The notes below the pieces were generated by a model. It had not been told where the DNA came from and did not search any database. It saw nothing but the letters and a program-made list of their open reading frames with translations. Source: Pseudopedobacter saltans DSM 12145 (GTDB taxonomy: Bacteria; Bacteroidota; Bacteroidia; Sphingobacteriales; Sphingobacteriaceae). From it: a stretch of DNA of 64,000 nucleotides. The position numbers were made by a program, and so were the translations under genes. Position 1 is the first letter of the stretch; every line of letters begins with the position of its first letter. The stretch lies in assembly GCF_000190735.1 (NCBI RefSeq), contig NC_015177.1, positions 3,720,001-3,784,000 of the forward strand, in the 5' to 3' direction. Below, one piece after another: positions 26,406 to 36,167 of the stretch.

Positions 26406-27875
26406 ATGAAAGAAGAAACAGTTTTAACAAACGAAAAGTCTAAGACGTTTAAATATTGGCAAACGCGTACCATTGTGGTGACGATGATTGGCTATGCCAT
26501 ATTTTATTTTGTACGCAAAAATTTCTCTTTTGCTATCCCCGGACTTACAGCCGAGTATGGGATAACAAAAACAAGCTTCGGGATTATCATGACGTTAGTT
26601 ACTATCGTTTATGGTTTATCACGATTTCTTAACGGACTGATAGCAGATAGAATGAACGCCCGCTATCATATGTCAATTGGTTTGTTTCTGTGTGCGGTAG
26701 CTAATTTTGCTTTTGGCTGGGGTACCGATCTGAGTGCGCTGATCACAGGCGAAACAGGGGGACCAATGTTTACAAATACAATGGTTTTAATATTTGGTAT
26801 CGTTCTGATTGTAAATAATCTTATTCAAGGGAGCGGCTTTCCTCCGGTGGCGCGTTTGTTAACCCATTGGATACCTCAGAATGAGTTGGCGACAAAAATG
26901 TCTATTTGGAACACTTCACATTCTATTGGAGCGGCATTGGTTGCTATTCTTGCAGGTTATATTATGGGATCTTTGGGAACCAATATGAGTGATAATCCTG
27001 AAGTAGTTGCTACTATTGCAGCAAATTTGAAGGTGGATCCAGCGAATACTGAAAAAATGAAAAGTGTTATTGAATCTGCATCTCATTATGGCGCATGGAA
27101 ATGGTGTTTTTGGATACCAGCGGCAATTGCGTTGGTTGGATCGATTGGATTGTTTATTGGCTTGCGAGATACGCCGTCTTCGGTAGGTTTACCAGAATTA
27201 CATAAAATACATAAAAAAGGAAAAGATTCTTCTGCAGAATTTAAAGCTTTTGTTCGCAAGGCGGTTTATCGCAATAAATGGATATGGATATTGGGAATAG
27301 CCAATTTCTTCGTTTATGTGGTTCGTTTTGCTGTATTGGATTGGGGGCCTACGTTTTTGAAAGAAGCGCATGGTATGACACTGGCAAATGCGGGATGGAC
27401 CGTAGCTGTTTTTGAAATTTTCGGTATCGCGGGTATGCTCGTTGCCGGCTGGGTTACCGATAAATATCTTGAAGGGAAAGCTCATCGTACTTCTTTATAC
27501 TGTATGATAGGTGTCGCTATATTTATGACAATTTTCTTATACCTACCGAATAACACGCCATCATGGGGAATGATATTGGTTTTGGCTATGGCGGGATTCT
27601 TTATTTATGGTCCGCAAGCCCTTATTGGTATAGCTGCGGCAAACCAGGCAACCAATAGAGCTGCAGCTACGGCAAACGGTCTTACCGGTTTGTTTGGTTA
27701 TGCAAGCGGTCTTGTTTCTGGTGTGGGTGTTGGCTATATGGTAGATACTATTAATAAAGTGAATCCCGGAAAAGCGTGGGACTATGTTTTTATGATGATG
27801 ATTGGTATGGCGGTCCTTTGCGTTTTTATTTTTGCGTTGATGTGGAAGGCGAAAGCGCATGGCTATGAATCATAA
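26406..27875 (+). CDS. Organophosphate:phosphate antiporter (OPA-family MFS)
   Basis: A 489-residue inner-membrane transporter with about 12 membrane segments. The N-terminal YFVRKNFSFAIPGLTAEYG and the loop GLSRFLNGLIADRMNARYH are typical of the GlpT/UhpT/PgtP group, which exchanges organophosphates for inorganic phosphate. A longer than usual loop lies between helices 5 and 6 (about residues 195-225). It begins 105 nt after the G1P dehydrogenase gene and is followed 81 nt later by the HAD phosphatase. I infer glycerol phosphate, most probably sn-glycerol-1-phosphate, as cargo; the sequence cannot tell it from glycerol-3-phosphate or phosphoglycerate. Confidence 0.9.
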   Translation: MKEETVLTNEKSKTFKYWQTRTIVVTMIGYAIFYFVRKNFSFAIPGLTAEYGITKTSFGIIMTLVTIVYGLSRFLNGLIADRMNARYHMSIGLFLCAVANFAFGWGTDLSALITGETGGPMFTNTMVLIFGIVLIVNNLIQGSGFPPVARLLTHWIPQNELATKMSIWNTSHSIGAALVAILAGYIMGSLGTNMSDNPEVVATIAANLKVDPANTEKMKSVIESASHYGAWKWCFWIPAAIALVGSIGLFIGLRDTPSSVGLPELHKIHKKGKDSSAEFKAFVRKAVYRNKWIWILGIANFFVYVVRFAVLDWGPTFLKEAHGMTLANAGWTVAVFEIFGIAGMLVAGWVTDKYLEGKAHRTSLYCMIGVAIFMTIFLYLPNNTPSWGMILVLAMAGFFIYGPQALIGIAAANQATNRAAATANGLTGLFGYASGLVSGVGVGYMVDTINKVNPGKAWDYVFMMMIGMAVLCVFIFALMWKAKAHGYES

Positions 27876-27955
27876 TCTACGCTTAAGATAAATGATGATT
27901 AACCAATACAGATGATGAAGCGCCAAGAAGAGTAAATAATAGAAAGAATATTGAA

Positions 27956-28825
27956 ATGAAAGAATACGGATATATTGATAGTAGCAGATTAAACACAACG
28001 GATAAATTATACAATTGCCTGAAGGATATTAAACATATTGCCCTGGATATGGACGGGACAATTTATAATGGAAGTACATTATTTCCGTTCACTATTCCCT
28101 TTTTGCATAATTTAAAAGAGATGGGAATCTCCTATTCCTTTCTTACCAATAACCCATCTAAAAGTACAGCTGATTATCTTTTGCACCTGTCTAAAATGGG
28201 AATAATGGCAGATAAAGAGGAAATGTATACCTCGGCTCAAGCCACTATAGAGTATATTAAAACGAGCATGCCTAATGCAAAGCGCCTCTTTTTGTTAGGG
28301 ACACCAAGTATGATAAGTGAATTTGAAGAGGCTGGATTTATTTCCACAGCTGATGATGAGAATGATGTTCCGGATGCTGTAGTGGTGGCATTTGATATGT
28401 CGCTTACTTATTCCAGATTATGCAGAGCATCGTGGTGGGTTTCTCAAAAGATACCTTATATCGCTACCAATCCGGATAGGGTTTGTCCTACCGATAAAAA
28501 AGTTATTTTGGTTGATTGCGGAGCAATTTATACCTGCATAGAGTATGCAACAGGAAGATTTCCGGATATTGTAATTGGAAAACCCAATCCAGGAATGTTA
28601 CAGGGTATTTTAAAGCGATATGAGTTGCAGCCATCAGAGGTTTTAATGGTAGGGGACAGAATATATACGGATGTGAAGATGGCTCATAATGCTGGTGCTG
28701 TAGGTGTTTTAGTATTATCAGGGGAAACGACAATGGATATAGTCAATCAATCAGAAACGGTTCCGGATATCATAGCTTACGATTTGGCTGAGTTGGAGTC
28801 TATGCTTATGCAAGCAAGAAAATAG
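27956..28825 (+). CDS. HAD-IIA family phosphatase (NagD/phosphoglycolate-type)
   Basis: A 289-residue cytoplasmic phosphatase. Motif I reads DMDGTIYNG (nucleophile Asp and acid Asp), motif II SFLTNNPS, the C2a cap domain follows, motif III lysine is in GKPNPGML and motif IV is MVGDRIYTDVKMAHNAG. HAD-IIA enzymes act on small phosphoesters such as glycerol phosphate, phosphoglycolate, nucleotides or pyridoxal phosphate. As last gene of the G1P locus it may turn glycerol phosphate into glycerol or clear a by-product. A terminator follows 75 nt later. Confidence 0.9.
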   Translation: MKEYGYIDSSRLNTTDKLYNCLKDIKHIALDMDGTIYNGSTLFPFTIPFLHNLKEMGISYSFLTNNPSKSTADYLLHLSKMGIMADKEEMYTSAQATIEYIKTSMPNAKRLFLLGTPSMISEFEEAGFISTADDENDVPDAVVVAFDMSLTYSRLCRASWWVSQKIPYIATNPDRVCPTDKKVILVDCGAIYTCIEYATGRFPDIVIGKPNPGMLQGILKRYELQPSEVLMVGDRIYTDVKMAHNAGAVGVLVLSGETTMDIVNQSETVPDIIAYDLAELESMLMQARK

Positions 28826-28900
28826 GATTTGTATAAAGCTGTAAGATGACAGTTTTAAATTTAAAATAGCTCTTTAGAAAATAAGCATAAATTTTAAATG

Positions 28901-28936
28901 AAAAGCTTTCCATTCACCGGAGGGCTTTTTTTATTT
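28901..28936 (+). terminator. Terminator of the G1P operon
   Basis: An 11-bp stem (28901-28911 with 28919-28929, two G-T pairs) around a 7-nt loop, followed by a T-run. Confidence 0.8.
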
Positions 28937-29071
28937 TATACTATTTAGGACTTCTTAGGACTTCGGTGATCTTCTGTACGTGGTATTTTTATCAGTCAAA
29001 TGTAATTATTCGGCTCGTATAGGTGTTAAAATACACTAAACATGTCATTTAAGTAAATTAAAAATCTTTCC

Positions 29072-29101
29072 TTTGCCAACCGAATGAACATTCATTCTTT
29101 G
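29072..29101 (+). promoter_or_regulatory. Promoter and TetR operator of the RND operon
   Basis: TTTG at 29072-29075 and ATTCTTTG at 29094-29101 are a near-consensus promoter with an 18-nt spacer. The palindrome GAATGAA-CA-TTCATTC (29082-29097) lies in the spacer and runs into the -7 box. It has the form of an AcrR/QacR-type operator, so the TetR protein should block its own promoter. Confidence 0.75.
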
Positions 29102-29105
29102 TGAA

Positions 29106-29663
29106 ATGGATAAAAAGGAAGCTATTTTTAAACAAACACTCTTACTGCTGCATCAAAAGGGGTTCCATGGGACGCCAATGAGTCAGATTGCTCAGAATTC
29201 TGGTGTCGCCATCGGTACCATATACCATCACTTTGCATCTAAAGACGAATTGATTCTTGAGTTGTTTAAATATTGCAGAGGTATTATAACAGAGAATATT
29301 TTTAAAGACAACCAGAGTCATATTGATTTTAAAACGAGATTCTTTAGTCTTTGGTTGAACTTTGTTGATTTCTACATTCGTCGTCCAGAGTTCATGGGTT
29401 TTATGGATCAGTTTTATTCTTCGCCTTATCTGCATCAGGCATTAACTGAAGAAACGATGTGCGGAGAAGATTCTGTCTCTAAATTCCTAAGGGAAGGTAT
29501 AGAGCAAAGATTTATTAAAAATGTTGATGTGAATATAATAAGTACTGTTTTTATCGGAACTGCGGTATCTACAGTAAAGAGGCAAGAACACGGGCTAAGT
29601 AACTTTGACGAAGAGAGCCTTAGACATATTATCGAAATTATTTGGGAAGGTATCAAGAAATAA
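29106..29663 (+). CDS. TetR-family repressor of the RND efflux operon
   Basis: A 185-residue one-component regulator. The N-terminal helix-turn-helix covers about residues 5-50 (GFHGTPMSQIAQNSGVAIGT, then IYHHFASKDELI). The variable C-terminal helices form the ligand pocket and dimer face. It is first in an operon with tolC-, adaptor- and pump-type genes, 9 nt upstream of the first. The operator over its own promoter supports drug-induced relief of repression. Confidence 0.93.
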   Translation: MDKKEAIFKQTLLLLHQKGFHGTPMSQIAQNSGVAIGTIYHHFASKDELILELFKYCRGIITENIFKDNQSHIDFKTRFFSLWLNFVDFYIRRPEFMGFMDQFYSSPYLHQALTEETMCGEDSVSKFLREGIEQRFIKNVDVNIISTVFIGTAVSTVKRQEHGLSNFDEESLRHIIEIIWEGIKK

Positions 29664-29672
29664 GTTTTTATT

Positions 29673-31001
29673 ATGAAGATCAGATATATATTAGCAAATC
29701 TCCTGCTTTTACCTCTTTTTTTGAGTAAAGCGGATGCGCAAGTTAACCAAAGGCAGAAATTGCCGGAAAAAGCCACTTTAAATCAACTGATAGATTATGC
29801 TTTAGAGAATAGGATCTCTGTAAAGCAAGCGGAAATAGATGAAGAAATAGGTAAAAAGGATATTGCTTCGGCTTTATCCGGTTGGTTCCCTCAGGTTTCG
29901 GCAAACGGAAGTTACACACACAATATCAAGATTCCAACAACTTTTTTTAACGGACAGAATCTGCAGATGGGCCAGGAAAATACCAGTGCCTTAGTATTAC
30001 AGGCAGATCAACAACTGTTGAACCCTTCATTAATACAGGCTTCCAAAGCTTCAAAATATATCAGACAGCAAAATTTACAAAACACAGAAAATGTGAGGAT
30101 TAATGCTGTTGTAGATGTAAGTAAAGCCTATTATGATATTCTTACAAGCGAAGAGCAGATTAAAATTATACAAGAAAATATCACTCGTTTACTGAAGCAA
30201 TATAATGATGCTAAAATAAGATACGAAACAGGTTTAGTTGATAAGACAGATTTTAAAAGAGCACAGATAGCTTTAAGCAATGCCAAAGCGGATGAGAAGA
30301 GGACTGTTGAGCTTAGAAAGTATAAATACGAGAATCTGAAGCAAATCTTGGGCATAGGTGCAACGGAAAATATATCACTGTCTTTTGCAGATAAATCTAT
30401 GGAGAACGAAATTCTGCTGGATACGACAAAGACATTGTCTTATGCAGACAGGATTGAATATCAACAGTTAATGACTACAAAAAGCTTACAGAAAGTCAAT
30501 ACTCAATATCAGAAATCTACTTTTCTGCCAAACTTAAGTGCTTATTATAATTATGCATGGGATTTTAGAAGTAAGTCTTTTAACAATCTTTATGATAATA
30601 GTTTTCCAAGATCGGCGGCAGGTTTAACGTTGTCACTTCCAATTTTTCAGGGAACTAAAAGGTATCAGCAAATTCAAAAATCTAAACTTCAGGAAGAGCG
30701 TTTGGATTGGGATGTTATCAATTTAGAAAATCAGATTAATGCGCAGTACAGCTTAGCTAAAGCGACATATTCTGCCAATTTAAATGATTGGAAAACTTCA
30801 AAAGAGAATGTAGAGCTGTCTAAAGAAGTTTATAATACTATTAAACTTCAGTATGATGAAGGAATTAAAACCTATCTGGATTTAATGACTGCCGAGGCAG
30901 ATTTAAGAACGAGTCAATTAAACTATTTAAATAATCTGTACGCAGTTCTGTCTAGTAAAATAGATGTTCAGAAAGCTTTAGGTACAATAGTAACACAATA
31001 A
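29673..31001 (+). CDS. TolC-family outer-membrane efflux channel
   Basis: A 442-residue outer-membrane factor. The signal peptide ends near SKADA (about residue 23). Two OEP repeats with long coiled-coil helices follow (QLIDYALENRISVKQAEIDE; LSKEVYNTIKLQYDEGIKTY, then LDLMTAEADL). Trimers of this protein form the exit duct for the RND pump encoded downstream. In Bacteroidota operons of this type the channel gene commonly leads, as here. Confidence 0.93.
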   Translation: MKIRYILANLLLLPLFLSKADAQVNQRQKLPEKATLNQLIDYALENRISVKQAEIDEEIGKKDIASALSGWFPQVSANGSYTHNIKIPTTFFNGQNLQMGQENTSALVLQADQQLLNPSLIQASKASKYIRQQNLQNTENVRINAVVDVSKAYYDILTSEEQIKIIQENITRLLKQYNDAKIRYETGLVDKTDFKRAQIALSNAKADEKRTVELRKYKYENLKQILGIGATENISLSFADKSMENEILLDTTKTLSYADRIEYQQLMTTKSLQKVNTQYQKSTFLPNLSAYYNYAWDFRSKSFNNLYDNSFPRSAAGLTLSLPIFQGTKRYQQIQKSKLQEERLDWDVINLENQINAQYSLAKATYSANLNDWKTSKENVELSKEVYNTIKLQYDEGIKTYLDLMTAEADLRTSQLNYLNNLYAVLSSKIDVQKALGTIVTQ

Positions 31002-31033
31002 TTTTCAGGTAAAAAGATTTGAAATCGACAGTT

Positions 31034-32146
31034 ATGAATAAAATACAGTTAACAGCATTAGCTCTTGTTGGTACAGGATTGTTTTTCCAGTCCTGCCAGA
31101 ATAAAGGAGCTCAACAAGGTCAGCAAGGAGAAGTTGCTGTGCCAGTAAGTGCGGTAGAAGTTACCCAGGAAGAAGTAAGCGGTTCAGAGAATTATCCAGC
31201 CGTAATAGTCCCAATCAATGAAACAGAATTAAGAGCCGAAGTAAGTGGGTATATAACTAATATTTTTGTAACGGATGGTGCATCTGTAGCTAAAGGCGAT
31301 AGACTTTATGAAATAGATGGAACAAGATATGCAGCTGCGGTAGATCAGGCGAAAGCAAATCTTAAGATAGCTGAAGCTAATTTAGACAAGGTGAAACGCG
31401 ATGTCCAGCGTTATAGAAAACTGGCCGAGCAAGATGCGATAGCCAAGCAGACACTGGATTATGCGGAGACGGATTTAAATAATCAGGAAGCCCAGGTTTT
31501 GGCAGCCAAGGCAAATTTGACTACTGCGGCAACAAACTTAAACAGGTCTGTTATTCGCGCTCCGTTCTCGGGAACAATTGGTATTTCTCAGGTAAGAAAT
31601 GGTGCTTTGGTTTCGGCCGGAACTACTTTGTTAAATACGATTTCTACAGTAAACCCAATTACAGCGGAATTCCAGGTGCCAGAGCGTAATATTGCACATT
31701 TTGTTTCTCTGCAAAAGAGTGGAAATCAATCGGCATTAAAACTAAGATTATCTGATGGTCAATTATTTGATGGTGCGGGACAGATTATAACAATTGACAG
31801 GGCTGTTGATGAAGGTACAAATACGATAAAAGTAAGAGCAAAGTTTAATAATCCTGGTAATCAGTTGCGCGCTGGAATGAACGCTACGATTACTGTTATA
31901 GAAAAATCTTCGACTCCTGAATTGGTTATTCCATACAAAGCCGTTCAAGAGCAATTGGGGACCTATAACGTTTTCGTTATAGGTGATAGTAGTAAAGTTC
32001 AGCAGAGAAATATCTCTATAGGTCTAAAATTCGAAGATAAGGTTGTGGTTAAGGACGGTTTAAAAGTTGGAGATAAAGTGGTGACCGAAGGTGTGATGAA
32101 TTTGAAAGAAGGAGTTAAAGTAACTGAGAAAAGTGCCGGAAACTAA
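31034..32146 (+). CDS. RND efflux periplasmic adaptor (membrane fusion protein)
   Basis: A 370-residue lipoprotein adaptor that joins the pump to the channel. The ATG at 31034 is preferred (MNKIQLTALALVGTG, lipobox FFQSC); a TTG at 31019 would add five residues. Domains in order: lipoyl half-motif (ELRAEVSGYITNIFVTDGAS), alpha-hairpin (about 95-165), second lipoyl half (VIRAPFSGTIGIS), beta-barrel and membrane-proximal domain. The next gene starts 33 nt later. Confidence 0.94.
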   Translation: MNKIQLTALALVGTGLFFQSCQNKGAQQGQQGEVAVPVSAVEVTQEEVSGSENYPAVIVPINETELRAEVSGYITNIFVTDGASVAKGDRLYEIDGTRYAAAVDQAKANLKIAEANLDKVKRDVQRYRKLAEQDAIAKQTLDYAETDLNNQEAQVLAAKANLTTAATNLNRSVIRAPFSGTIGISQVRNGALVSAGTTLLNTISTVNPITAEFQVPERNIAHFVSLQKSGNQSALKLRLSDGQLFDGAGQIITIDRAVDEGTNTIKVRAKFNNPGNQLRAGMNATITVIEKSSTPELVIPYKAVQEQLGTYNVFVIGDSSKVQQRNISIGLKFEDKVVVKDGLKVGDKVVTEGVMNLKEGVKVTEKSAGN

Positions 32147-32179
32147 TATCGTTTTCCAATAAATGATTAAAGTAAAAAG

Positions 32180-35100
32180 ATGATTTCAAAAGTATTTATA
32201 AAAAGGCCGGTTACAGCAATGGTAATATCCATATTGCTCCTGATTATTGGAGGAATATCTATTTATACCTTGCCAATCAGCCAATATCCGAATATAGCGC
32301 CCCCGACCGTAACGGTAAGTTCGACTTACACCGGAGCAGATGCGCAAACTGTAGAACAGACAGTAACTACGCCAATAGAAAGTCAGATTAACGGAACCCC
32401 CGGTATGATTTATATGCAATCCAATAGTACGTCGGATGGTGGTTCTCGTATTACTGTAACTTTCGAGGTGGGAACCGATATTGATATTGCTACACTGGAC
32501 GTACAAAACCGTGTAGGTATTGCAGAGCCTGCATTGCCAGAGGCCGTAAGAAGATTGGGGGTTACTACACGTAAAGCGAACTCCGATATCCTGATGATGG
32601 TTTCTTTGGTTTCTCCTAACGGGACAAGAGACGCTAAATTTCTTTCTAATTATGCAAACCTTTATTTAAAAGACGCATTAATGCGTGTTAAAGGAGTAGG
32701 GGACGTAATGTCTTTCGGACAGCCCTTTTCTATGCGTGTGTGGTTAGATGCAAATAAACTGGCGAATTTGGGATTATCTCCCGCAGATGTAACAGCAGCA
32801 ATTCAGGAACAGAATTCGAGAATGCCGGGAGGAAGTGTCGGTGGTCGCCCGCAGGAAACAGCGCAGGTTTTCGAATATCCGGTAATTACAGATAGTGATT
32901 TATCTTCTGTGGAAGATTTTGAAAATATCATTGTAAAAACCGGGACAGATGGATCTATTGTCTTGCTGAAAGATGTTGCTAGGGTTGAGTTGGGACAATT
33001 TAACTATAGTACTGCAACCAAGGTGAATGGGATGGAGTCTACAGGTATGATGATTAGCCAGACACCAGGTGGAAATGCGGTTGAAACAGCAGATGGTATT
33101 TACAAAGCGTTGGATCAACTAAAGAAGGCGTTTCCTAAAGACGTAGATTATGTTGTGGGTTATGAGACCGTATCGGTTGTTCATGCTTCTATAGACTCTG
33201 TTATTCATACACTGGTAGAAGCCCTGATTTTGGTAACGCTGGTGGTATTTATTTTCCTTCAAAACTGGAGGGCAACTTTAATTCCTGTTTTAGCTATTCC
33301 GGTTTCTATTGTGGGAACGTTTATTTTCTTCAACCTATTTGGTTTCTCCATCAATAACTTAACCATGCTGGCTTTCGTACTGGCAATTGGTATTGTTGTG
33401 GATGACGCCATTGTAGTTGTAGAGGCTGTTCAGCATTATATCGACAGCTATAAGATGAGTGCGAAAGAAGCAACTGAACGAGCCATGAAGGACATCACAG
33501 CTCCGGTTATTGCCATCGCATTAATATTGGCTGCGGTGTTTGTTCCTGTTGGATTTATTCCTGGGATGGTAGGGCAGTTGTATCAACAATTTGCGATAAC
33601 AATTGCTGTTTCGGTAATGTTATCTGCATTTATCGCACTTTCCTTAACCCCAGCGTTGTGTTCTTTGTTGTTAAAACCAACAGCGGTTACCAAAGAATCT
33701 ACCGGACTTAACAAGCTTTTCTATAAGTTTAACGTTTGGTTTGCTAAAGTAACTAATAACTATTCTAATGGAGTTAAGCGAAGTATTAAGAAAGCGCCTT
33801 TAGTTTTAATCATATTGCTATGTATTTTCGTAGGTACCGGTTATATGTTTAAAGTAAAGCCAACAGGTTTTATCCCTACGGAAGATGGTGGTATTTTCAT
33901 GGTTGGTATTAACTTACCAGAAGCGTCTTCATCTTCTCGTTCAGATGCTGTATTAGAAGAAATTACCAAAGATTTAAGAAAATCTTATCCGGAAATAGAA
34001 TACGTAACAACAATTTCTGGTATGAATATCCTGAACCGTTCTGCAAAACCGAATGGAGCGAGTTTGTTTGTTTCTCTTAAAAAATGGAAAGACAGAGAGA
34101 AAACTGCTGCGCAGATTGTGGGTGAAATTATGGGCAAATACCGCGGTTACGAAAAAGCTAGTGTCATCGCCGTAACCCCTCCTGCTATACCTGGTTTAGG
34201 TTTTTCAGGAGGTTTCTCTATGCAGATACAGGACCAGGCTTCTGTAGATATCAAGGAGTTTGAAGCGGTAACCGGGAAGTTCTTAGCGGCGGCAAATCAG
34301 CGTCCTGAAATTGCAATGGCCTATACTTTGTTCAATACGAACTCTCCAAATTATAAGCTGAAGGTTGACAGAGAGCAGGCAAAAAGAATGGGTGTTCCGG
34401 TGTCTTCTATTTATAGCGTAATTTCTTCTTATCTGGGAAGCAGTTATATCAACGACTTTACCAAGTACGGTAGAAATTTCCGTGTGGTAAGCCAGGCGGA
34501 TACCTCTTATCGTATGCAGATAGAAGATATTGGTAAATTGTATGTTAAAAATGTGAAAGGTGCATCTGTGCCATTGGGCTCGCTAGTTTCTTACGAATTG
34601 GTAAGAAATCCTTCTATTGTTAACCACTTTAACATTTTTAGAGCGATAGAGGTTAGCGGACAGGCTGCTCCTGGATATAGCTCGGGAGATGCCCTAAAAG
34701 CATTGGAAGAAGTTGCTGCACAAGTTTTACCAACTGGTTACAGCTATGATTTCTCTGGTGTCAGTTTACAGGAAAAACAATCGGGAAATATGACGATTAT
34801 GATATTCTCTTTGTGTATTATTTTCGTGTTCTTATTGCTAGCTTCTTTGTATGAAAGCTGGTCGGTACCATTTTCTATTCTTTTATCGGTTCCGCTTGGG
34901 GTTTTCGGCGCAATTTTAACCCTGATTTTAATTCCGCGAATCGATAATAATATTTTCGCTCAGATTGGTTTGGTAACTATTATCGGTTTAGCGGCAAAAA
35001 ATGCAATTCTGATTGTAGAGTTTGCGAAAGAACGAGTTGATATCGGTATGCCACTTTACGAAGCTACTTTAGAAGCCGTTAAACTTCGTTTGCGTCCCAT

Positions 35101-35350
35101 TATCATGACATCTTTTGCGTTTATCCTGGGTATTATTCCTTTGATGATTTCGACGGGTGCGGGAGCATTTGCCCGTCAAACGATAGGTTGGACAGTTTTT
35201 GGAGGGATGACGGCCGCAACATTACTGGCCATATTCATTGTCCCGGTACTTTTCGTTGTTATTACCAGATTGGCTTATGGTAAGAAGAAATTAGCAGAGC
35301 TGGAGGCCGGTTTCGATGAAGAGAAAGCTAAAAACCTGAGTGCACATTAA
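32180..35350 (+). CDS. RND multidrug efflux pump, HAE-1 (AcrB-type)
   Basis: A 1056-residue inner-membrane proton-driven pump. The N-terminus ISKVFIKRPVTAMVISILLL is typical. Twelve membrane helices and two large periplasmic loops are visible. The proton-relay aspartates lie in helix 4 (GIVVDDAIVVVE) and the lysine-bearing helix 10 is GLAAKNAILIVEF. The HAE-1 family exports amphiphilic drugs, bile salts, dyes and detergents. It is last in the TetR-led operon and is followed by a terminator. Confidence 0.95.
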   Translation: MISKVFIKRPVTAMVISILLLIIGGISIYTLPISQYPNIAPPTVTVSSTYTGADAQTVEQTVTTPIESQINGTPGMIYMQSNSTSDGGSRITVTFEVGTDIDIATLDVQNRVGIAEPALPEAVRRLGVTTRKANSDILMMVSLVSPNGTRDAKFLSNYANLYLKDALMRVKGVGDVMSFGQPFSMRVWLDANKLANLGLSPADVTAAIQEQNSRMPGGSVGGRPQETAQVFEYPVITDSDLSSVEDFENIIVKTGTDGSIVLLKDVARVELGQFNYSTATKVNGMESTGMMISQTPGGNAVETADGIYKALDQLKKAFPKDVDYVVGYETVSVVHASIDSVIHTLVEALILVTLVVFIFLQNWRATLIPVLAIPVSIVGTFIFFNLFGFSINNLTMLAFVLAIGIVVDDAIVVVEAVQHYIDSYKMSAKEATERAMKDITAPVIAIALILAAVFVPVGFIPGMVGQLYQQFAITIAVSVMLSAFIALSLTPALCSLLLKPTAVTKESTGLNKLFYKFNVWFAKVTNNYSNGVKRSIKKAPLVLIILLCIFVGTGYMFKVKPTGFIPTEDGGIFMVGINLPEASSSSRSDAVLEEITKDLRKSYPEIEYVTTISGMNILNRSAKPNGASLFVSLKKWKDREKTAAQIVGEIMGKYRGYEKASVIAVTPPAIPGLGFSGGFSMQIQDQASVDIKEFEAVTGKFLAAANQRPEIAMAYTLFNTNSPNYKLKVDREQAKRMGVPVSSIYSVISSYLGSSYINDFTKYGRNFRVVSQADTSYRMQIEDIGKLYVKNVKGASVPLGSLVSYELVRNPSIVNHFNIFRAIEVSGQAAPGYSSGDALKALEEVAAQVLPTGYSYDFSGVSLQEKQSGNMTIMIFSLCIIFVFLLLASLYESWSVPFSILLSVPLGVFGAILTLILIPRIDNNIFAQIGLVTIIGLAAKNAILIVEFAKERVDIGMPLYEATLEAVKLRLRPIIMTSFAFILGIIPLMISTGAGAFARQTIGWTVFGGMTAATLLAIFIVPVLFVVITRLAYGKKKLAELEAGFDEEKAKNLSAH

Positions 35351-35370
35351 TTCATTTTTTTATAATTGAT

Positions 35371-35405
35371 AAAAGGGTTGTTCAGCAATGAGCAACCCTT
35401 TGTCT
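35371..35405 (+). terminator. Terminator of the RND operon
   Basis: AAAGGGTTG (35372-35380) pairs with CAACCCTTT (35393-35401), extended by TTC/GAG with one wobble. The 290 bases after it show no gene. Confidence 0.7.
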
Positions 35406-35724
35406 TTATATTAACACAGAATCTTAGGCTATTACATCTTGCTGTTGATGTAGACGTTATCTGGTATTATGAATTCTGATAATCTACAAAGGATATTATG
35501 TACAGGTATAGTAATGGAATAGCTATAGGATGATTAAAGGAATAAAAACCAGACAGTGCGGTATATATGGACAAAAGGTGGAGTTATAAAATCTCTTTTT
35601 GAGAAAGAATAAACGGAATGTAAGTTATCTTACTAAGATATAAAAATAAGTTGTATTTGGGTAGTGTCTTCAGTTTTAAGCATATCTTTTTTGTCACCTT
35701 GAGCACCAAGGGGAGATGGAGAAC

Positions 35725-36051
35725 CTATGTAAATAATTTAGCTAAATCATTTTGTGAATAATTTAATTGTTCCATTCTGAATTTTATAGCTTCGATAGGA
35801 TTAGGGAGTTCGATCGGAAAATGTTCATTTTCATATTTTTCAATCAAAATCCCTAAAATTTCTAATTCATCACCTATTAAAACAGACCCTATTGTCTTCT
35901 AAAATACTTACTCCTGGATATTCGTTTTCCAACTCATTTAAATTTTTCCAGGTTCTTCGCTCAGCTTCCTGATATCACGACTTCAATAGTTTTTCACAAT
36001 CTGAATGTTTTTCCCAAAACTCACGCAGTATTTTTCTGCTATAACTCTCAA
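35725..36051 (-). pseudogene. Decayed HigB toxin - HigA antitoxin pair
   Basis: Read on the minus strand, a start of the HigB type (LRVIA at 36051) is followed after a frameshift by RKILREFWEKHSDCEKLLKS, an in-frame TGA where Trp is expected, then YQEAERRTWKNLNELENEYP and GVSILEDNRV. The HigB end is deleted. The sequence then joins the middle of a HigA helix-turn-helix antitoxin (ELEILGILIEKYENEHFPIE, then AIKFRMEQLNYSQNDLAKLF), cut off by a stop at 35725. HigB toxins cleave mRNA on the ribosome and HigA neutralises them. Frameshift, nonsense codon and deletion show that neither works here. Confidence 0.8.
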
Positions 36052-36167
36052 GTGCAATTCTTTTATACAAAGACAGTATGTTTTTTCCCAAATCGGGAAC
36101 TTTATACTGAGGAATGTTAAAATAGGGATGATAATGTTTTATAGCTTGATATGTGAAGAAGTTTTAA

